Shown one piece after another: positions 1 to 9,257 of a stretch of DNA of 64,000 nucleotides. Origin of the DNA: QPIN01 sp965224575 (GTDB taxonomy: Bacteria; Pseudomonadota; Gammaproteobacteria; Methylococcales; Methylomonadaceae); NCBI GenBank assembly GCA_965224575.1, contig CBDCZQ010000001.1, forward strand, positions 310,001-374,000. The letters run 5' to 3'. Under the pieces are notes generated by a model. That model was given only the letters and a program-made list of their open reading frames with translations. It ran no database searches and was not told the DNA's origin. A program made the position numbers and the translations under genes. How positions within the stretch are numbered: the first letter of the stretch is position 1; each line of letters begins with the position of its first letter.

Positions 1-1011
1 ATCTCGTGCTGTAATTTTTAATAGAGGTAAGTTTTCACCTGATGAGCTTGGAATCGCACCTTTTGCTCTCATTTCAAAATAGTAATCCACTCTAACACCA
101 AGCTTCCTAGGTTCCAAAAGTTCTGAAAAATACTGTACTTGATCTAATGCGGTATCAATAAAATATTTTGTAAAATAAATAAGTCCAGCGTCTGATAAAA
201 CTCCACGGCCATCATTACCACCTTGTCTTGGTTTGTCAGCTTGTGCCAATGCAGTGTAATAAGATTTTTTCTGTCGACCAAAACCACGAGTAATTGACCA
301 TAAACCATAACCATCAAACCCTGAGCAGCGCATATAACAATCTGTGAGAAGGCGTATAACTCTACCATTTCCATCTTGGAATGGGTGGATCCATGCCAGT
401 CGATGATGAAGTGCAGCAGCGGCAATAACTCTATTCGTTCCATGAATTTTTTCTGGGTCAAATGCTGTTTCCAACCAACTCATATATTGACTAATTTCAT
501 CACTGACAGGAGGAATATGGGAACCTACTTGGACAGAAAGGGTACGGTACTCTCCTGGCTTAATTAGCAAGAGGGTGTTATCTGTATCAACAACTTCACT
601 TCCATCTTTATTTTTAACTATGAGAAATGACTCTGGCAGCCCATTGTAAAAAGACTTATGAAGTCGTTTAATAAAACTTTGTTTGCTGATGTTTGTTAAG
701 CCAGCAGCTATTTCTTTAGTTTTAATTTGAGCTTCTAAATGTACCAATAATTCTATAACTGGGTCTTCTGGGTCTTCTGTGCTATCGGCATGCCCCCTTT
801 CTTGAGTTTTTAGCAAATCTTTTGGATGCGTGGGGTTTCCTTCAATTCGGTTGCTATAAAAACAGTTAACCAATCTAAGAAGCCACTCAGTGGAGCTACG
901 AATAGATTCAGGGATTGTTTGATCAAGAGCGGCATCAGCCTTATATAAATCGACTAATTTGTCCTCATGCTCACCAAGTTGATTGGATTGTACAAATGGT
1001 GTTATGTTCAT
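1..1011 (-). CDS. Fic-domain AMP-transferase family protein (C-terminus outside window)
   Basis: Open to base 1 in frame (337 codons visible), starting at ATG 1009-1011. The N-terminal part carries the inhibitory-helix signature SNRIEGN (Glu at about residue 57) known from Fic proteins that are auto-inhibited in cis. The Fic catalytic motif HPFQDGNGR sits at about residues 209-217, with the catalytic His first. Family members usually transfer AMP from ATP to a Tyr, Thr or Ser of a target protein. The target cannot be read from sequence. The length before the motif fits the common 350-400 residue Fic class with a C-terminal winged-helix tail, which lies beyond the window. It is a minus-strand gene, like most cassette genes here. 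Confidence 0.93.
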   Translation of the reverse strand, partial: MNITPFVQSNQLGEHEDKLVDLYKADAALDQTIPESIRSSTEWLLRLVNCFYSNRIEGNPTHPKDLLKTQERGHADSTEDPEDPVIELLVHLEAQIKTKEIAAGLTNISKQSFIKRLHKSFYNGLPESFLIVKNKDGSEVVDTDNTLLLIKPGEYRTLSVQVGSHIPPVSDEISQYMSWLETAFDPEKIHGTNRVIAAAALHHRLAWIHPFQDGNGRVIRLLTDCYMRCSGFDGYGLWSITRGFGRQKKSYYTALAQADKPRQGGNDGRGVLSDAGLIYFTKYFIDTALDQVQYFSELLEPRKLGVRVDYYFEMRAKGAIPSSSGENLPLLKITARD

Positions 1012-2216
1012 AATATACCGCTATAAATAACATTATAAATTGTTAATTATAATGTACTTACGATAAAAAAGTAATATTTTATACCGCTATATTTACCTGT
1101 TTACCCAACGCTATGCTTTGCGCAACGTCGACTTGAAGTCGGGAAGGCTGGTTTTTATCAATTCAGTGGTAAACTAGCAGTTTACTCTCTCTTTTCTTTT
1201 GTTCTTGCTTTTTCTTTCCAAAAACTTTGCAGGCTGTCTCGCTTACTTTCTCCGCACTCAAACTTGCAAGCAGCAGGGACTTGCTTTTGATTTCCAAGAC
1301 GGACTTTGAAAAAGCAGCATCCTACTTTTCCACGTCAATCTCTGCTTTTTCACAGGCTTATGTTCTCCGCGTCCAGCCTTCATTTTCTCCAGTAGAAACT
1401 AGCTTCATAGCACTCAGCTTCCGCTCTTTCCACAACAATTTTCTTTTCCGCTACGTGCCTTCGCAGAAGGCTATAACCATAAAATAACTTGCTGTGTTCC
1501 ACGTCAGGGCTACGAATAAGAGCTTACTAGCCTCAGCAATATGAACTTTGCATTAGAAGAATTGAGGCAAGTTGATTGGCTCGTTATAAAAATTAAGAAA
1601 GCTCTACTTCCTTTGTTCTCTTGCTCTTCGCTTTTTCAATCGCGTGGTAAACGTCAGAACTTTCTTTTTCAGTACTCAATTTTGCAAACATCAGAATTTT
1701 GCTTTTGCTCTTTCCGAAGCCCTTGGCATTCTGTCGAGCTTATTTTCTCCGAACTCAACTTGGCAAACATCAAAACTCGCGTTTTCTTTTTCTCAGGCTT
1801 ATATTTTCCACATCTGTGTTAGTTTTTTCACATCAAACCTTGAATCACAGTACTCAAATTCTGCTCTTTCAACAATGAATTTCTTTTCTCGTTATAAAAA
1901 TTAAGCAAGTTCCATTTCTTCTGCTCTCTTGCTCTTCGCTCTTTCGATGGCGAGGCAGTCATCTGCGCTTCATTTTCTGTACTCAGCTTGGAAACATCAG
2001 GATTTCGCTTTTGCTCTTTCCAAATTCCGTGGCAAACTGTCGAGCTTATTTTCTCCGCGCTCAACTTGGCAAACATCGAAACCCGATTTTTCTTTTTCAC
2101 AGGCTTATATTTTCTACGTCCGAACTAGTTTTTTCACATCGAACCTTGCTTCACAGTACTCAACTTCTGCTCTTTCTACAACAGATTATTTTTTCGCTTC
2201 TTGCCTTCGCAGAAGG
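1012..2216 (-). repeat. T-rich dispersed repeat cassettes (three modules)
   Basis: No convincing gene. About 1190-1470, 1595-1887 and 1888-2216 are copies of a module of roughly 300 bp that recurs about 20 times in the window, T-rich on the plus strand. On the minus strand it starts after an attC with a short palindrome GCCTTCTGCGAAGGC and then has imperfect repeats of motifs such as TTTGCCAAGTTGAGTGC. The many plus-strand ORFs in these modules are mutually frameshifted and do not look coded. At 1888 two modules are fused with only the outer edge of an attC left between them. 1012-1190 has no recognisable feature. Confidence 0.7.
1471..1589 (-). other. attC recombination site
   Basis: Outer R boxes pair (CTATAAC at the low end with GTTATAA at the high end), inner L boxes pair (AACTTGC with GCAAGTT), with an unpaired spacer between them and a loop of about 75 bases. 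Minus-strand orientation, G^TT crossover at the low-coordinate end. Confidence 0.8.
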
Positions 2217-2335
2217 CTATAACCATTAAATAACTTGCTGTGTTCAGCGTCAGGGTTACGAATAAGTGCTGACTACTTTCAGCAAGATGAACTTTGCATA
2301 AGAAGAATTGAGGCAAGTTGATTGGCTCGTTATAA
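2217..2335 (-). other. attC recombination site
   Basis: Same AACTTGC/GCAAGTT subtype as the site at 1471. R boxes CTATAAC and GTTATAA. It is preceded at the low end by the palindrome GCCTTCGCAGAAGGC that opens the next T-rich cassette on the minus strand. Confidence 0.8.
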
Positions 2336-2654
2336 AAATTAAGAAAATTCCATTTCCTTTGTTCTCTTGCTTTTCGCTTTTTCAATCGCGGGTAATCATC
2401 AGAACTTCCTTTTTCAGCACTCAATTTCGCAAACATCAGAATTTCGCTTTTGCTCTTTCTCAATCCTTTGGCATTCTGTCGAGCTTACTTTCTCCGTACT
2501 CATCTTCGCAAACATCAAGACTCGCTTTTGCTTTTTCACAAGCTTATATTTTCCACATCTGCGTTAGCTTTTTCACATCAATCCTTGATTCACAGCACTC
2601 AACTTCCGCTCTTTTAACAATGAATTTCTTTTCCACTGTTGCCTTCGCAGGAGG
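2336..2654 (-). repeat. T-rich dispersed repeat module
   Basis: One module between two attC sites, about 320 bp, bounded at its low end by the attC at 2217 and at its high end by a degenerate copy of the GCCTTCTGCGAAGGC palindrome. No intact gene seen on either strand. Confidence 0.65.
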
Positions 2655-2772
2655 CAATAACCATGAATTAACCAGCCTGTTTCACATCCAAAGCTTGGCA
2701 ATAAAATGGCTTATTTTCTCAGCAACAAACTACGCATAAGAAGAATTTGGCTGGTTGAATGCCAAGTTATAA
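2655..2772 (-). other. attC recombination site of the vapBC cassette
   Basis: R boxes CAATAAC and GTTATAA, L boxes AACCAGCC and GGCTGGTT, unpaired spacers of 8 and 9 bases. It lies just downstream (minus strand) of the interrupted vapC gene, as expected for the attC of that cassette. Confidence 0.8.
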
Positions 2773-3102
2773 AAGCTTGGCAGTTCTCAGGTTTTGCTTC
2801 TCTACTCTGCTTTTTGATTGGTAATATTCAATATGCTCTACCTCAGTGAGTTTAAAATACTAAGAGATTTTTATAATATCAGTCTGAGAGAAATCATTAC
2901 CTTTAAACAATAACGGTTGATTTAAGTGTTTTGCAGTCGCGTAACTACAGCAATCACCAAAATTTAATTTTGCAGGATGTCTTCCTTTTCCATAAGCTCT
3001 CCATGCGGTACGCGCCAATATAGCTTGCTGAGCATCAAATGCAATTACTGTCGGGACAATGGTTTTTAACAGTTCATCAAACTGAGTGGCACCTTGTTCC
3101 CC

Positions 3103-3387
3103 CGCTGAAAATCAGGGAAACGGAGCGATAGCGAAGTGATGATTTTTAGTCCGCAGTAGGCAACAGGGAAATTTGCAGATTCGACGTGTGCGATAGCACG
3201 CGAGAGAAGCAAAAATTTTTTCCCGATAAGCCGTCAAGTCAGTGAGGTAAGTTTTAACGGAGCGGCTTTTGTGCGGAGTTGAAACTGGACGCAGGACGTA
3301 CTGTGGCACTCGATTAAGTCGCCCGAGCGGAATGAATCTTTGGACATGGATGTCCCAAGGTGATATATAGCGAGGATGGCGCGCCAG
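3103..3387 (+). mobile_element. 285-bp repeat, copy 1 (in vapC)
   Basis: Starts CGCTGAAAATCAGGG and ends GGCGCGCCAG. By eye identical to five other copies in the window. The left end can fold CTGAAAATCA with TGATTTTTAG, the right end CTTTGGACAT with ATGTCCCAAGG. No target duplication: GTTCCCC before, TTTTTT after. Removal rejoins vapC in frame. Confidence 0.88.
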
Positions 3388-3423
3388 TTTTTTATATTCA
3401 ATGACCATTGAAGACTCGACAAT

Positions 3424-3708
3424 CGCTGAAAATCAGGGAAACGGAGCGATAGCGAAGTGATGATTTTTAGTCCGCAGTAGGCAACAGGGAAATTTGCAGA
3501 TTCGACGTGTGCGATAGCACGCGAGAGAAGCAAAAATTTTTTCCCGATAAGCCGTCAAGTCAGTGAGGTAAGTTTTAACGGAGCGGCTTTTGTGCGGAGT
3601 TGAAACTGGACGCAGGACGTACTGTGGCACTCGATTAAGTCGCCCGAGCGGAATGAATCTTTGGACATGGATGTCCCAAGGTGATATATAGCGAGGATGG
3701 CGCGCCAG
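3424..3708 (+). mobile_element. 285-bp repeat, copy 2 (in vapC)
   Basis: Second copy in the same gene, only 36 bp from copy 1, same strand. Flanks GACAAT and ACTGAC show no target duplication. Those 36 bp are vapC codons that join both neighbours in frame. Confidence 0.88.
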
Positions 3709-3815
3709 ACTGACACTGATGTAAATACTATCTGCATCAATCAACAGTTTTGTAAAATATTCTGCCTCAGATTCCTTTAATAAAATAGCGATTAAAACAG
3801 ATGAATCAACAACTA

Positions 3816-4067
3816 CTACTCATCGCCCCATAAGCCCATTTCACTTTTTTCGTAACCTAAAATTTCATCAGCTGTTCGATGGTCTAGTGTGGGTAAGCTA
3901 GAACATTTTTTAGCAATAGCCATAATAGCTTGATATTTTTGTTTTTTGTCACTTGCCATAGATGTTATTTGTTTAGCCTGTTCTCTTAGTTTTTCCTCAA
4001 ACTCGATTACTTGCTGTTGAATAACCGTTTCTGGTAAATTTTCAGGAATATTGATAGTCACTTGCAT
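3816..4067 (-). CDS. vapB: VapB-like antitoxin
   Basis: 83 residues. The N-terminus MQVTINIPENLPE is the beta-strand opening of the small antitoxins paired with VapC. The rest is charged and helical, ending in EKSEMGLWGDE, the type of acidic tail that contacts the PIN toxin. Starts at ATG 4065-4067 with AAGGAGAAA just upstream. Expected to bind its own promoter and neutralise VapC. Its stop overlaps the beginning of the interrupted vapC frame, so the pair was translationally coupled. With the toxin broken this antitoxin is now orphaned. Confidence 0.8.
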   Translation of the reverse strand: MQVTINIPENLPETVIQQQVIEFEEKLREQAKQITSMASDKKQKYQAIMAIAKKCSSLPTLDHRTADEILGYEKSEMGLWGDE

Positions 4068-4133
4068 AAGTTTCTCCTTAATTGGCTTAATTATATACCT
4101 TGCTAGCTATAAGTTGTAATTATGTATTTTGGC

Positions 4134-6824
4134 TTATTCCACACTATATCCCAGACTCTTATATCCTGAAACTCGCTTTTCACTCATTCTGACCAGCATA
4201 GGGATTTCATCTACATAATCATAAATTAATACTTCTGTTTTGGCATGATGTAAGCGGTGCAATCTGCCAACATATTGCGCTAATGTCCCTTTCCAGGATA
4301 CTGGCATTACTAATAGTAAAGTATCTAACCGTGCATCATCAAAGCCTTCCCCTAGGTAACGCCCTGTTGCAATCAATACGCGCTCTTCATCATCGGGAAT
4401 ACTTTTTAATGTTTCCGCGATTTGTTTGCGTTGTTTTTGTCCTGTTCCTCCTTGTAGCACCACTACATTTTTAGCAAATTTATTGATTTTTTCTGCCAAC
4501 AAAGTTACATGAGCCTTTCTTTCAGTAAGGATCAGAGGCGAGCGTTTATCTTTAAGCAATTGCTTTAAGTCATCAACAATCATAGCATTGCGTTTTTCAT
4601 CTTCAATCAATGTTGCATACACTTTCTGGATAGTGGGTTGTCCATCCTGAAATTTAGTGTCTGATAATTGAAACCCCGTCTGTCTTTGAATAACACGATG
4701 ATCAAACGGTCGGGCTAAAGCCTGTTTTTTAGCATCAACTTTATAGCGTATCGGCCCACATTGCATATACACAATAGGATGATGTCCATCTTTACGCGTT
4801 AAAGTAGCCGACAATCCTAATACATATTTGGCTTTACAGGCTTTTGCAACAGCCTCAAAACTGACGGCTGATAAATGATGACACTCATCAAATATCACTT
4901 GCCCATAGTCAGCCACCAAATTATTAACCTCTTGCTGTTTTGACAGGCTTTGCATGATAGCGACATCAATAATACCTGTTGGTTTTCTCTTACCACTGCC
5001 GATTTTTCCTATTTGTTTTTTATCAATTTGCAAGAATAGAGCAATACGCTCCAGCCACTGATCCATTAGCTGTCTACGATGAACAACAATCAAAGTGTTC
5101 ACTCGTCTTTGGGCTATGATATACAACGCGATGACCGTTTTACCAAATGCTGTCGTTGCCGATAAAGTACCCATATCATACTGGCACAATTTTTCAACGA
5201 CTGTTTTTTGTTCAGGTGTTAACTCCCCAAGAAACTCTATTGATTCAATCGCGTTTCCTGCAAAACGTTCGTCTTTGATGCAGGCTTCTACTTTCAGTTC
5301 CTTTAGTAATACTAACAGCTCATCAATGCATCCTCTGGGGAGGGCAATATGTTCAGAATAATTTTCTGCACAGGATATAATTCTGGGCTTATCAAAGGTT
5401 GATAATCGCATCGCCTGAGCTTTATAAAACTCTGGGTTTTGGAAAGCAGCGATTCGAATGATTTTGTTGTGAAACGGAGCAGATAAGTTTTTCTTTTCTA
5501 TAAATATCTGGTTGCCAATCACCAGATTAATTTTTTTCGGCAAGATTCCCATATCAACCAAAGCCTTATCTTTTCGAGAAGGTGACATTTGCCAAGGTTT
5601 TCCATTATCTTCTTCAATAGGCATTTTTACAGCTAAAATATTATTTTGTCTTTCTGCTTGATTGACCAAATGTGCTAACTCAAAAAGAGAAAGCTTTTTT
5701 AGTGTTGATAAATAAGCCCATTGATCTTCGTAGGGTATCAATTGATGATTAACAAAAATGCTATTGCCTTGTTCACGCGCTCGCTGAAAATCAGGGAAAC
5801 GGAGCGATAGCGAAGTGATGATTTTTAGTCCGCAGTAGGCAACAGGGAAATTTGCAGATTCGACGTGTGCGATAGCACGCGAGAGAAGCAAAAATTTTTT
5901 CCCGATAAGCCGTCAAGTCAGTGAGGTAAGTTTTAACGGAGCGGCTTTTGTGCGGAGTTGAAACTGGACGCAGGACGTACTGTGGCACTCGATTAAGTCG
6001 CCCGAGCGGAATGAATCTTTGGACATGGATGTCCCAAGGTGATATATAGCGAGGATGGCGCGCCAGTTTTTTTGTAAAGGCAATGCTATTAGATTGCCAA
6101 AGCCACCTTTAGGTAGGGTGTCTTGATTGGGGAAAAAACGATCATAGGATTCAAATCCCATTTCTGTGTTGTGATTCATTGCTTGAGTTAGCAATAAAGC
6201 CCCCAGCTTTCTTGCTTCAACCGCAAAAACCAGCTGAGCAAAAAATATCCAAATATGAGCACCATTGCCAGACCTTGATATTTCTATCGCATGGGGTACT
6301 TTATTTTCTTTGCAAACTAACGCAAATGCTTTGACATCTTCTTGCCAATTAGCCTTATCAAAATCTATCGCTAAAAACCAACAGCGTTCATCAGTTAGTA
6401 ATGGATAAACACCGATTACAAAATTTGCAGGATAATTATTATTGCTATCAACACCAGAAAGATGGTTCTGTATCACTAGATCAGTGACGGGTAAAAAGGA
6501 GCGATTTGTGCAAATACTACATTTTACTCTTGGTTTTTCACAAAGACCTGCTTTCCATTCATTCCCACAAACGAGTGAATAGCCTGCTTTTCCCGTTTTA
6601 GTGTTTTTCCAGCGTTTTGGGTAAACATCTTCACGGCCTCTAAACAAACCTTTGAATAATTTGATTTTATCTGCGGGTGGGGAGTATTGGGTTATTGGAG
6701 CAGATGAATTGCTATTACTAAGTTTGAGTTGGTTTAGCTCTTGTACGAGAGATGTACGCTCTGTATCCAGTGTCTGGATTTTGTTTTCTAAGGCTGAGAT
6801 TTTCTGTAATCTATTTTCACTCAT
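4134..6824 (-). pseudogene. AEP-TOTE type primase-helicase, interrupted by the 285-bp repeat
   Basis: Two frames, 6824-6067 and 5781-4134, join into a single 801-residue protein when the repeat at 5782-6066 is removed (2406 nt, a multiple of three; junction reads ALPLQKKAREQGNS). Order of domains: coiled coil (1-37), a Cys cluster (C86, C95, C102, C105), an archaeo-eukaryotic primase core with FLAIDFD (D154 and D156) and SRSGNGAHIWIFF (H190), then a superfamily 2 helicase with ATTAFGKT, FDECHH, LSATLTRKDG and QYVGRLHR. This is the architecture of the primase-helicase of TOTE conflict systems, thought to act on invading nucleic acid. With the insert, the primase frame stops inside the repeat, while an ATG inside the repeat at 5891 could start the helicase half alone. 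Confidence 0.9.
5782..6066 (+). mobile_element. 285-bp repeat, copy 3 (in the TOTE gene)
   Basis: Same 285 bp as the other copies. Flanks CACGCGCT and TTTTTTTG, no duplication. Its minus strand ends the upstream primase frame with a stop codon and supplies an ATG in frame with the helicase half. Confidence 0.9.
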
Positions 6825-7234
6825 GCTTTTTTATATCAGAAAAAGAGTGGAATGAAAATAGAGAGGTTTCTTTTCTCTTTGCTAGTTTGTTCAAAAGCTT
6901 GGTAGCGGTAGTCATCTGTACTTTTTTTTTCAGTACTCAGTTATGCAAACATCAAAACTCGCTTTTGCTTTTTCACAGGCTTATATTTTCCACATCCGAA
7001 CTTCCTTTTTCAGCAATCAGCTTTGTAAACCTCAGGACTTTGTTTTTGCTCTTTCAAAATCCCTTGAGTTCTGTCGAGCTTATTTTCTCCGCTACAAACT
7101 TGGCAAATATCAAAACCCGTTTTTGCTTTTTCGAAAGCTTATGTCCTCCGCGTCAGAACTTCATTTCTCCAGCAGAAACTGGCTTCACAGCACTCAGCTT
7201 ACGCTCTTTCCGCAATAATTGTCTTTTCATCAAG
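6825..7234 (-). repeat. T-rich dispersed repeat module abutting a group II intron end
   Basis: Bases 6890-7225 are another copy of the T-rich module. At about 7235 it is broken off by the 3' end of a group II intron relic, so the palindrome and attC normally found at this side are missing. No gene seen. Confidence 0.6.
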
Positions 7235-7305
7235 GTAGAACAGCCAGTTACCCAACTGCCCCCTCACAGACCCCAGCGTGCGGAATTACCGCACTGGGCT
7301 CTTCT
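7235..7305 (-). ncRNA. Group II intron 3' end (domains V and VI)
   Basis: On the minus strand a hairpin with the arms GAGCCCAGTGCGG and CCGCACGCTGGGGTC (7272-7300) has the AGC-containing form of domain V, the catalytic core. It is followed by a second hairpin, CAGTTGGGTAACTG, fitting domain VI with the branch site, and an end in AC near 7235. It lies just downstream of a maturase remnant in the same orientation. Confidence 0.7.
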
Positions 7306-7346
7306 GAATAGCTCGCTTTGCACTTCCACAACACTTATTTTTTTCC

Positions 7347-8222
7347 TTAGAAATCATGACAGATACGTGGATTAGCTATTCCAAAGTCGTTTACCAGTGC
7401 CTTAAACCCTTCTACATTGTAGCTTTTGCGCTGACTGCACCTATTTAGCCACTTGTAACACAGTTGTCTAACCCAGAAAACAAAGTGACTCAAGCTTTTA
7501 TAGTTCCCTCGAACTCCGTAATAATTATAATGACCTTGTAACTTTCTATTCAATTTCGCAAATAGAATTTTCTTCGGTAATCTTACGTTTTTCTTGAACC
7601 ATTCTTTGAATTTCGCCAAGGATGCTCGCAATTTGTCTCGCGATGTTCGCCGTTTCAATTGGGTTTTCCCCCATCTATTAACGCTCCAGCGAAACTCAAA
7701 CCCTAGAAAGTCGAACTTGGTTTTAACTCGCACTTTACAGTGACTAAACGCTAGGGTTCGCGTTTTGTCTTCTGCTACCTGCAAGCCAAACTTTTCTAGT
7801 CGCTGACTCAGGGCTTTATAAAATCGCTCTGCATCGTTTGCATCTTCAAAGGCACAGACGAAATCATCGGCATAGCGACATAAATAGATTTGTCCTCTGC
7901 AATGTTTTCTGACGGTGTCTTCAAACCTGCTTAAGTCTTTGACGGCTTTCAGTGCGCCTATTCCAGGTCGGTATCCATAACTGCAGGTTAGAAAGTCTTG
8001 CTCATAGATGGCTTCCAGTATCTTGGCTACGCCCCTTTGCAGGAGTTTGTCCGCGATAGCAGGTATCCCTAGCGGACGCAGTTTGCCATCCGTTTTGGGT
8101 ATGTATTTTCTAAGGACTAACTTTGCCTTGTAGGTGTTTGCTTTGAGCTGGTTAAATGCCTTGTTATAAATAGCATGATACTGCATCATATTTGTTTTCA
8201 AATAATTAGTAGTATAATACAC
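7347..8222 (-). pseudogene. ltrA: Group II intron reverse transcriptase/maturase remnant
   Basis: The readable protein starts at about YNKAFNQLKANTYKAK and has RPLGIPAIADKLLQR, SYGYRPGIGALKAV and the polymerase motif YLCRYADDFVCAF, followed by the maturase region and a C-terminal part (LQGHYNYYGVRGNYKSL). Two losses are visible: the N-terminus is missing and replaced by parDE promoter DNA, and about 100 residues are absent between ALKAVKDLS and the CRGQIYLCRYADD block, where intact maturases carry reverse transcriptase motifs. Intact members are about 400-480 residues and drive retrohoming. It cannot be active as a reverse transcriptase. Confidence 0.85.
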
Positions 8223-8230
8223 TACTAATT
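8192..8230 (+). promoter_or_regulatory. parDE promoter with palindromic operator
   Basis: A perfect inverted repeat, AATTAGTAGT (8204-8213) and ACTACTAATT (8221-8230), encloses the -10 box TATAAT (8213-8218). A weak -35 (TTGTTT, 8192-8197) lies 15 bases upstream. The placement fits autorepression by the ParD-ParE complex. Confidence 0.75.
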
Positions 8231-8248
8231 ATTTTGGAGGCTAAACTT

Positions 8249-8506
8249 ATGGCAATGGTAAAAAAAAGTATTACCGTTACAGAACAACAGGATGCTTGGA
8301 TTAAGGCACAAATTGTAACTGGTAACTATGGTAATGAAAGTGAGTTTTTACGTAATTTAATTCGTAAAGAACAAAGTCAAGATGCTGATATTGAGGCTAT
8401 TCGTGTTGCACTTATCAAAGCTGAAGGGAGGGGTATGGGCTCCCGAACTCCCGCTCAAATTAAACAGGCTGTACAAAAGAGACTTAAAAAAAATGGCAAC
8501 CTTTAA
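8249..8506 (+). CDS. parD: ParD-like antitoxin
   Basis: 85 residues from ATG 8249, chosen because GGAGG at 8236-8240 sits at the right distance. MAMVKKSITVTEQQDAWIKAQI followed by GNYGNESEFLRNLIRKEQ is the ribbon-helix-helix DNA-binding part of ParD. The C-terminal half is helical and should wrap the toxin. It overlaps the toxin gene by 14 bases and sits directly behind a palindromic operator. It reads on the plus strand, against the attC orientation of the array, which is common for TA cassettes with their own promoter. Confidence 0.9.
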   Translation: MAMVKKSITVTEQQDAWIKAQIVTGNYGNESEFLRNLIRKEQSQDADIEAIRVALIKAEGRGMGSRTPAQIKQAVQKRLKKNGNL

Positions 8507-8783
8507 ACTAAACGAGGAAGCTGAAGATGATTTAGAGCGACTCTATGAGCATGGGATTCTTTCTTTTGGGTTAGCTCAGGCAGACCGATATTACGATGGG
8601 CTGATAGAACATTTTTACAAACTAGCCGAAAATCCGTATCTTTGGCAAGCTGTTGATTCAATAAGGATAGGATACCGTCGTAGTGTGTATGTTAGTGAAT
8701 CTATTTATTATCGTATCGATGGTGACAATGTGGAAATCATGCGCATTTTGGGATCGCAAGATGCAAAAAAAGAATTAGAGTAA
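8493..8783 (+). CDS. parE: ParE-like toxin
   Basis: 96 residues from ATG 8493. FKLNEEAEDDLERLYEHG opens a RelE/ParE fold, followed by LAENPYLWQAVDSIRIGYRR and SVYVSESIYYRIDGDNVEIMRILGSQD, the typical end of ParE proteins. ParE members poison DNA gyrase, whereas RelE relatives cut mRNA. The pairing with a ribbon-helix-helix antitoxin favours ParE. Translation is coupled to parD by the overlap. Confidence 0.88.
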   Translation: MATFKLNEEAEDDLERLYEHGILSFGLAQADRYYDGLIEHFYKLAENPYLWQAVDSIRIGYRRSVYVSESIYYRIDGDNVEIMRILGSQDAKKELE

Positions 8784-9050
8784 AAACTCAGAATTTTCTA
8801 TTTTTTCTGTTCTCTTGCTTTTTCGATCGCATGGCAGTCGTCCAAGCTTTCTTTCTCCGCGTTCAGCCTTGCAAACATCAGAAACCAGCTTTTGATCTTT
8901 CTGCTTTTCCTGGTTTCCACGATGGACTTTGAAAAAGCAGCATCCTACTTTTCCGCGTCAAGCCTGCTTTCTCACAGAATTATATTCACCGCGTCGAACT
9001 TACTTTTTTCTAGTCGAATTAGCTTCACAGCAATCAACTTTAGCTCTTTC
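8784..9050 (-). repeat. T-rich dispersed repeat module
   Basis: Copy of the T-rich module, of the subtype containing GACTTTGAAAAAGCAGCATC. No gene seen. It separates parDE from the attC at 9051. Confidence 0.6.
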
Positions 9051-9167
9051 CGCAACCATGAATTAACCAGCTTGTTTCTCATCCGAAATTTGGCAAACGA
9101 CTAGCTTACTTTCGCCGCAACGAACTACGCAAAAGAAGAATTTGGCTGGTTGAATGCCAAGTTATAA
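9051..9167 (-). other. attC recombination site of the LtrA-like cassette
   Basis: L boxes AACCAGC and GGCTGGTT, outer box GTTATAA at the high end. The low-end box is weak (CGCAACC), so recombination may be poor. It lies 90 bp downstream of the minus-strand gene at 9258. Confidence 0.65.
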
Positions 9168-9257
9168 AAGCTTAGAAGGCGGTGTATTTTATTTTCCACT
9201 CGGTGAATTCAATATTCAAGGCCTGACACTTTTTCCTATTAATCCACATTTAATAAT

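Larger units (their letters stand above)
2860..3819 (-). pseudogene. vapC: VapC-type PIN-domain toxin, interrupted twice by the 285-bp repeat
   Basis: Removing the two 285-bp repeats (3103-3387 and 3424-3708) leaves one open frame of about 129 residues with the full PIN layout: VVDSSVLIAIL with the first acidic residue near the N-terminus, then VESSMVIEYKKGEQGATQFD across both junctions, then LNFGDCCSYATAK and PLLFKGNDFSQTDI with the later acidic residues. Members are Mg-dependent endoribonucleases. Both junctions restore the frame exactly. The start is also damaged: the frame runs into TGA at 3820-3822 with no ATG, GTG or TTG after it, so expression is doubtful even without the repeats. It directly follows and overlaps the antitoxin gene. 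Confidence 0.88.

Noticed and set aside
1227..2739. Many plus-strand ORFs of 60-140 codons in the T-rich modules, here and elsewhere
   Set aside because: They appear in different frames in different copies of the same repeat, lack ribosome sites and overlap attC stems. They follow from low stop-codon density in T-rich DNA.
3112..3408. Open frame of about 90 codons through the 285-bp repeat on the minus strand (for example reading RHPRYISPWDIHVQR)
   Set aside because: No start codon or ribosome site of its own, no recognisable domain, and copies are too alike to judge selection. Structure at DNA or RNA level explains the repeat better.
5782..6066. 285-bp repeat as a group I or group II intron
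   Set aside because: Flanking bases are not constant (no U before the 5' end, no fixed exon site), no domain V and no conserved group I core was found. In-frame restoration alone is explained by the absence of target duplication.
5782..6066. 285-bp repeat as a cassette inserted by IntI at secondary sites
   Set aside because: Such insertions need a G before the crossover on the cut strand and an attC-like end. Flanks here are C, T, T, T, A, T and the repeat has no R box pair.
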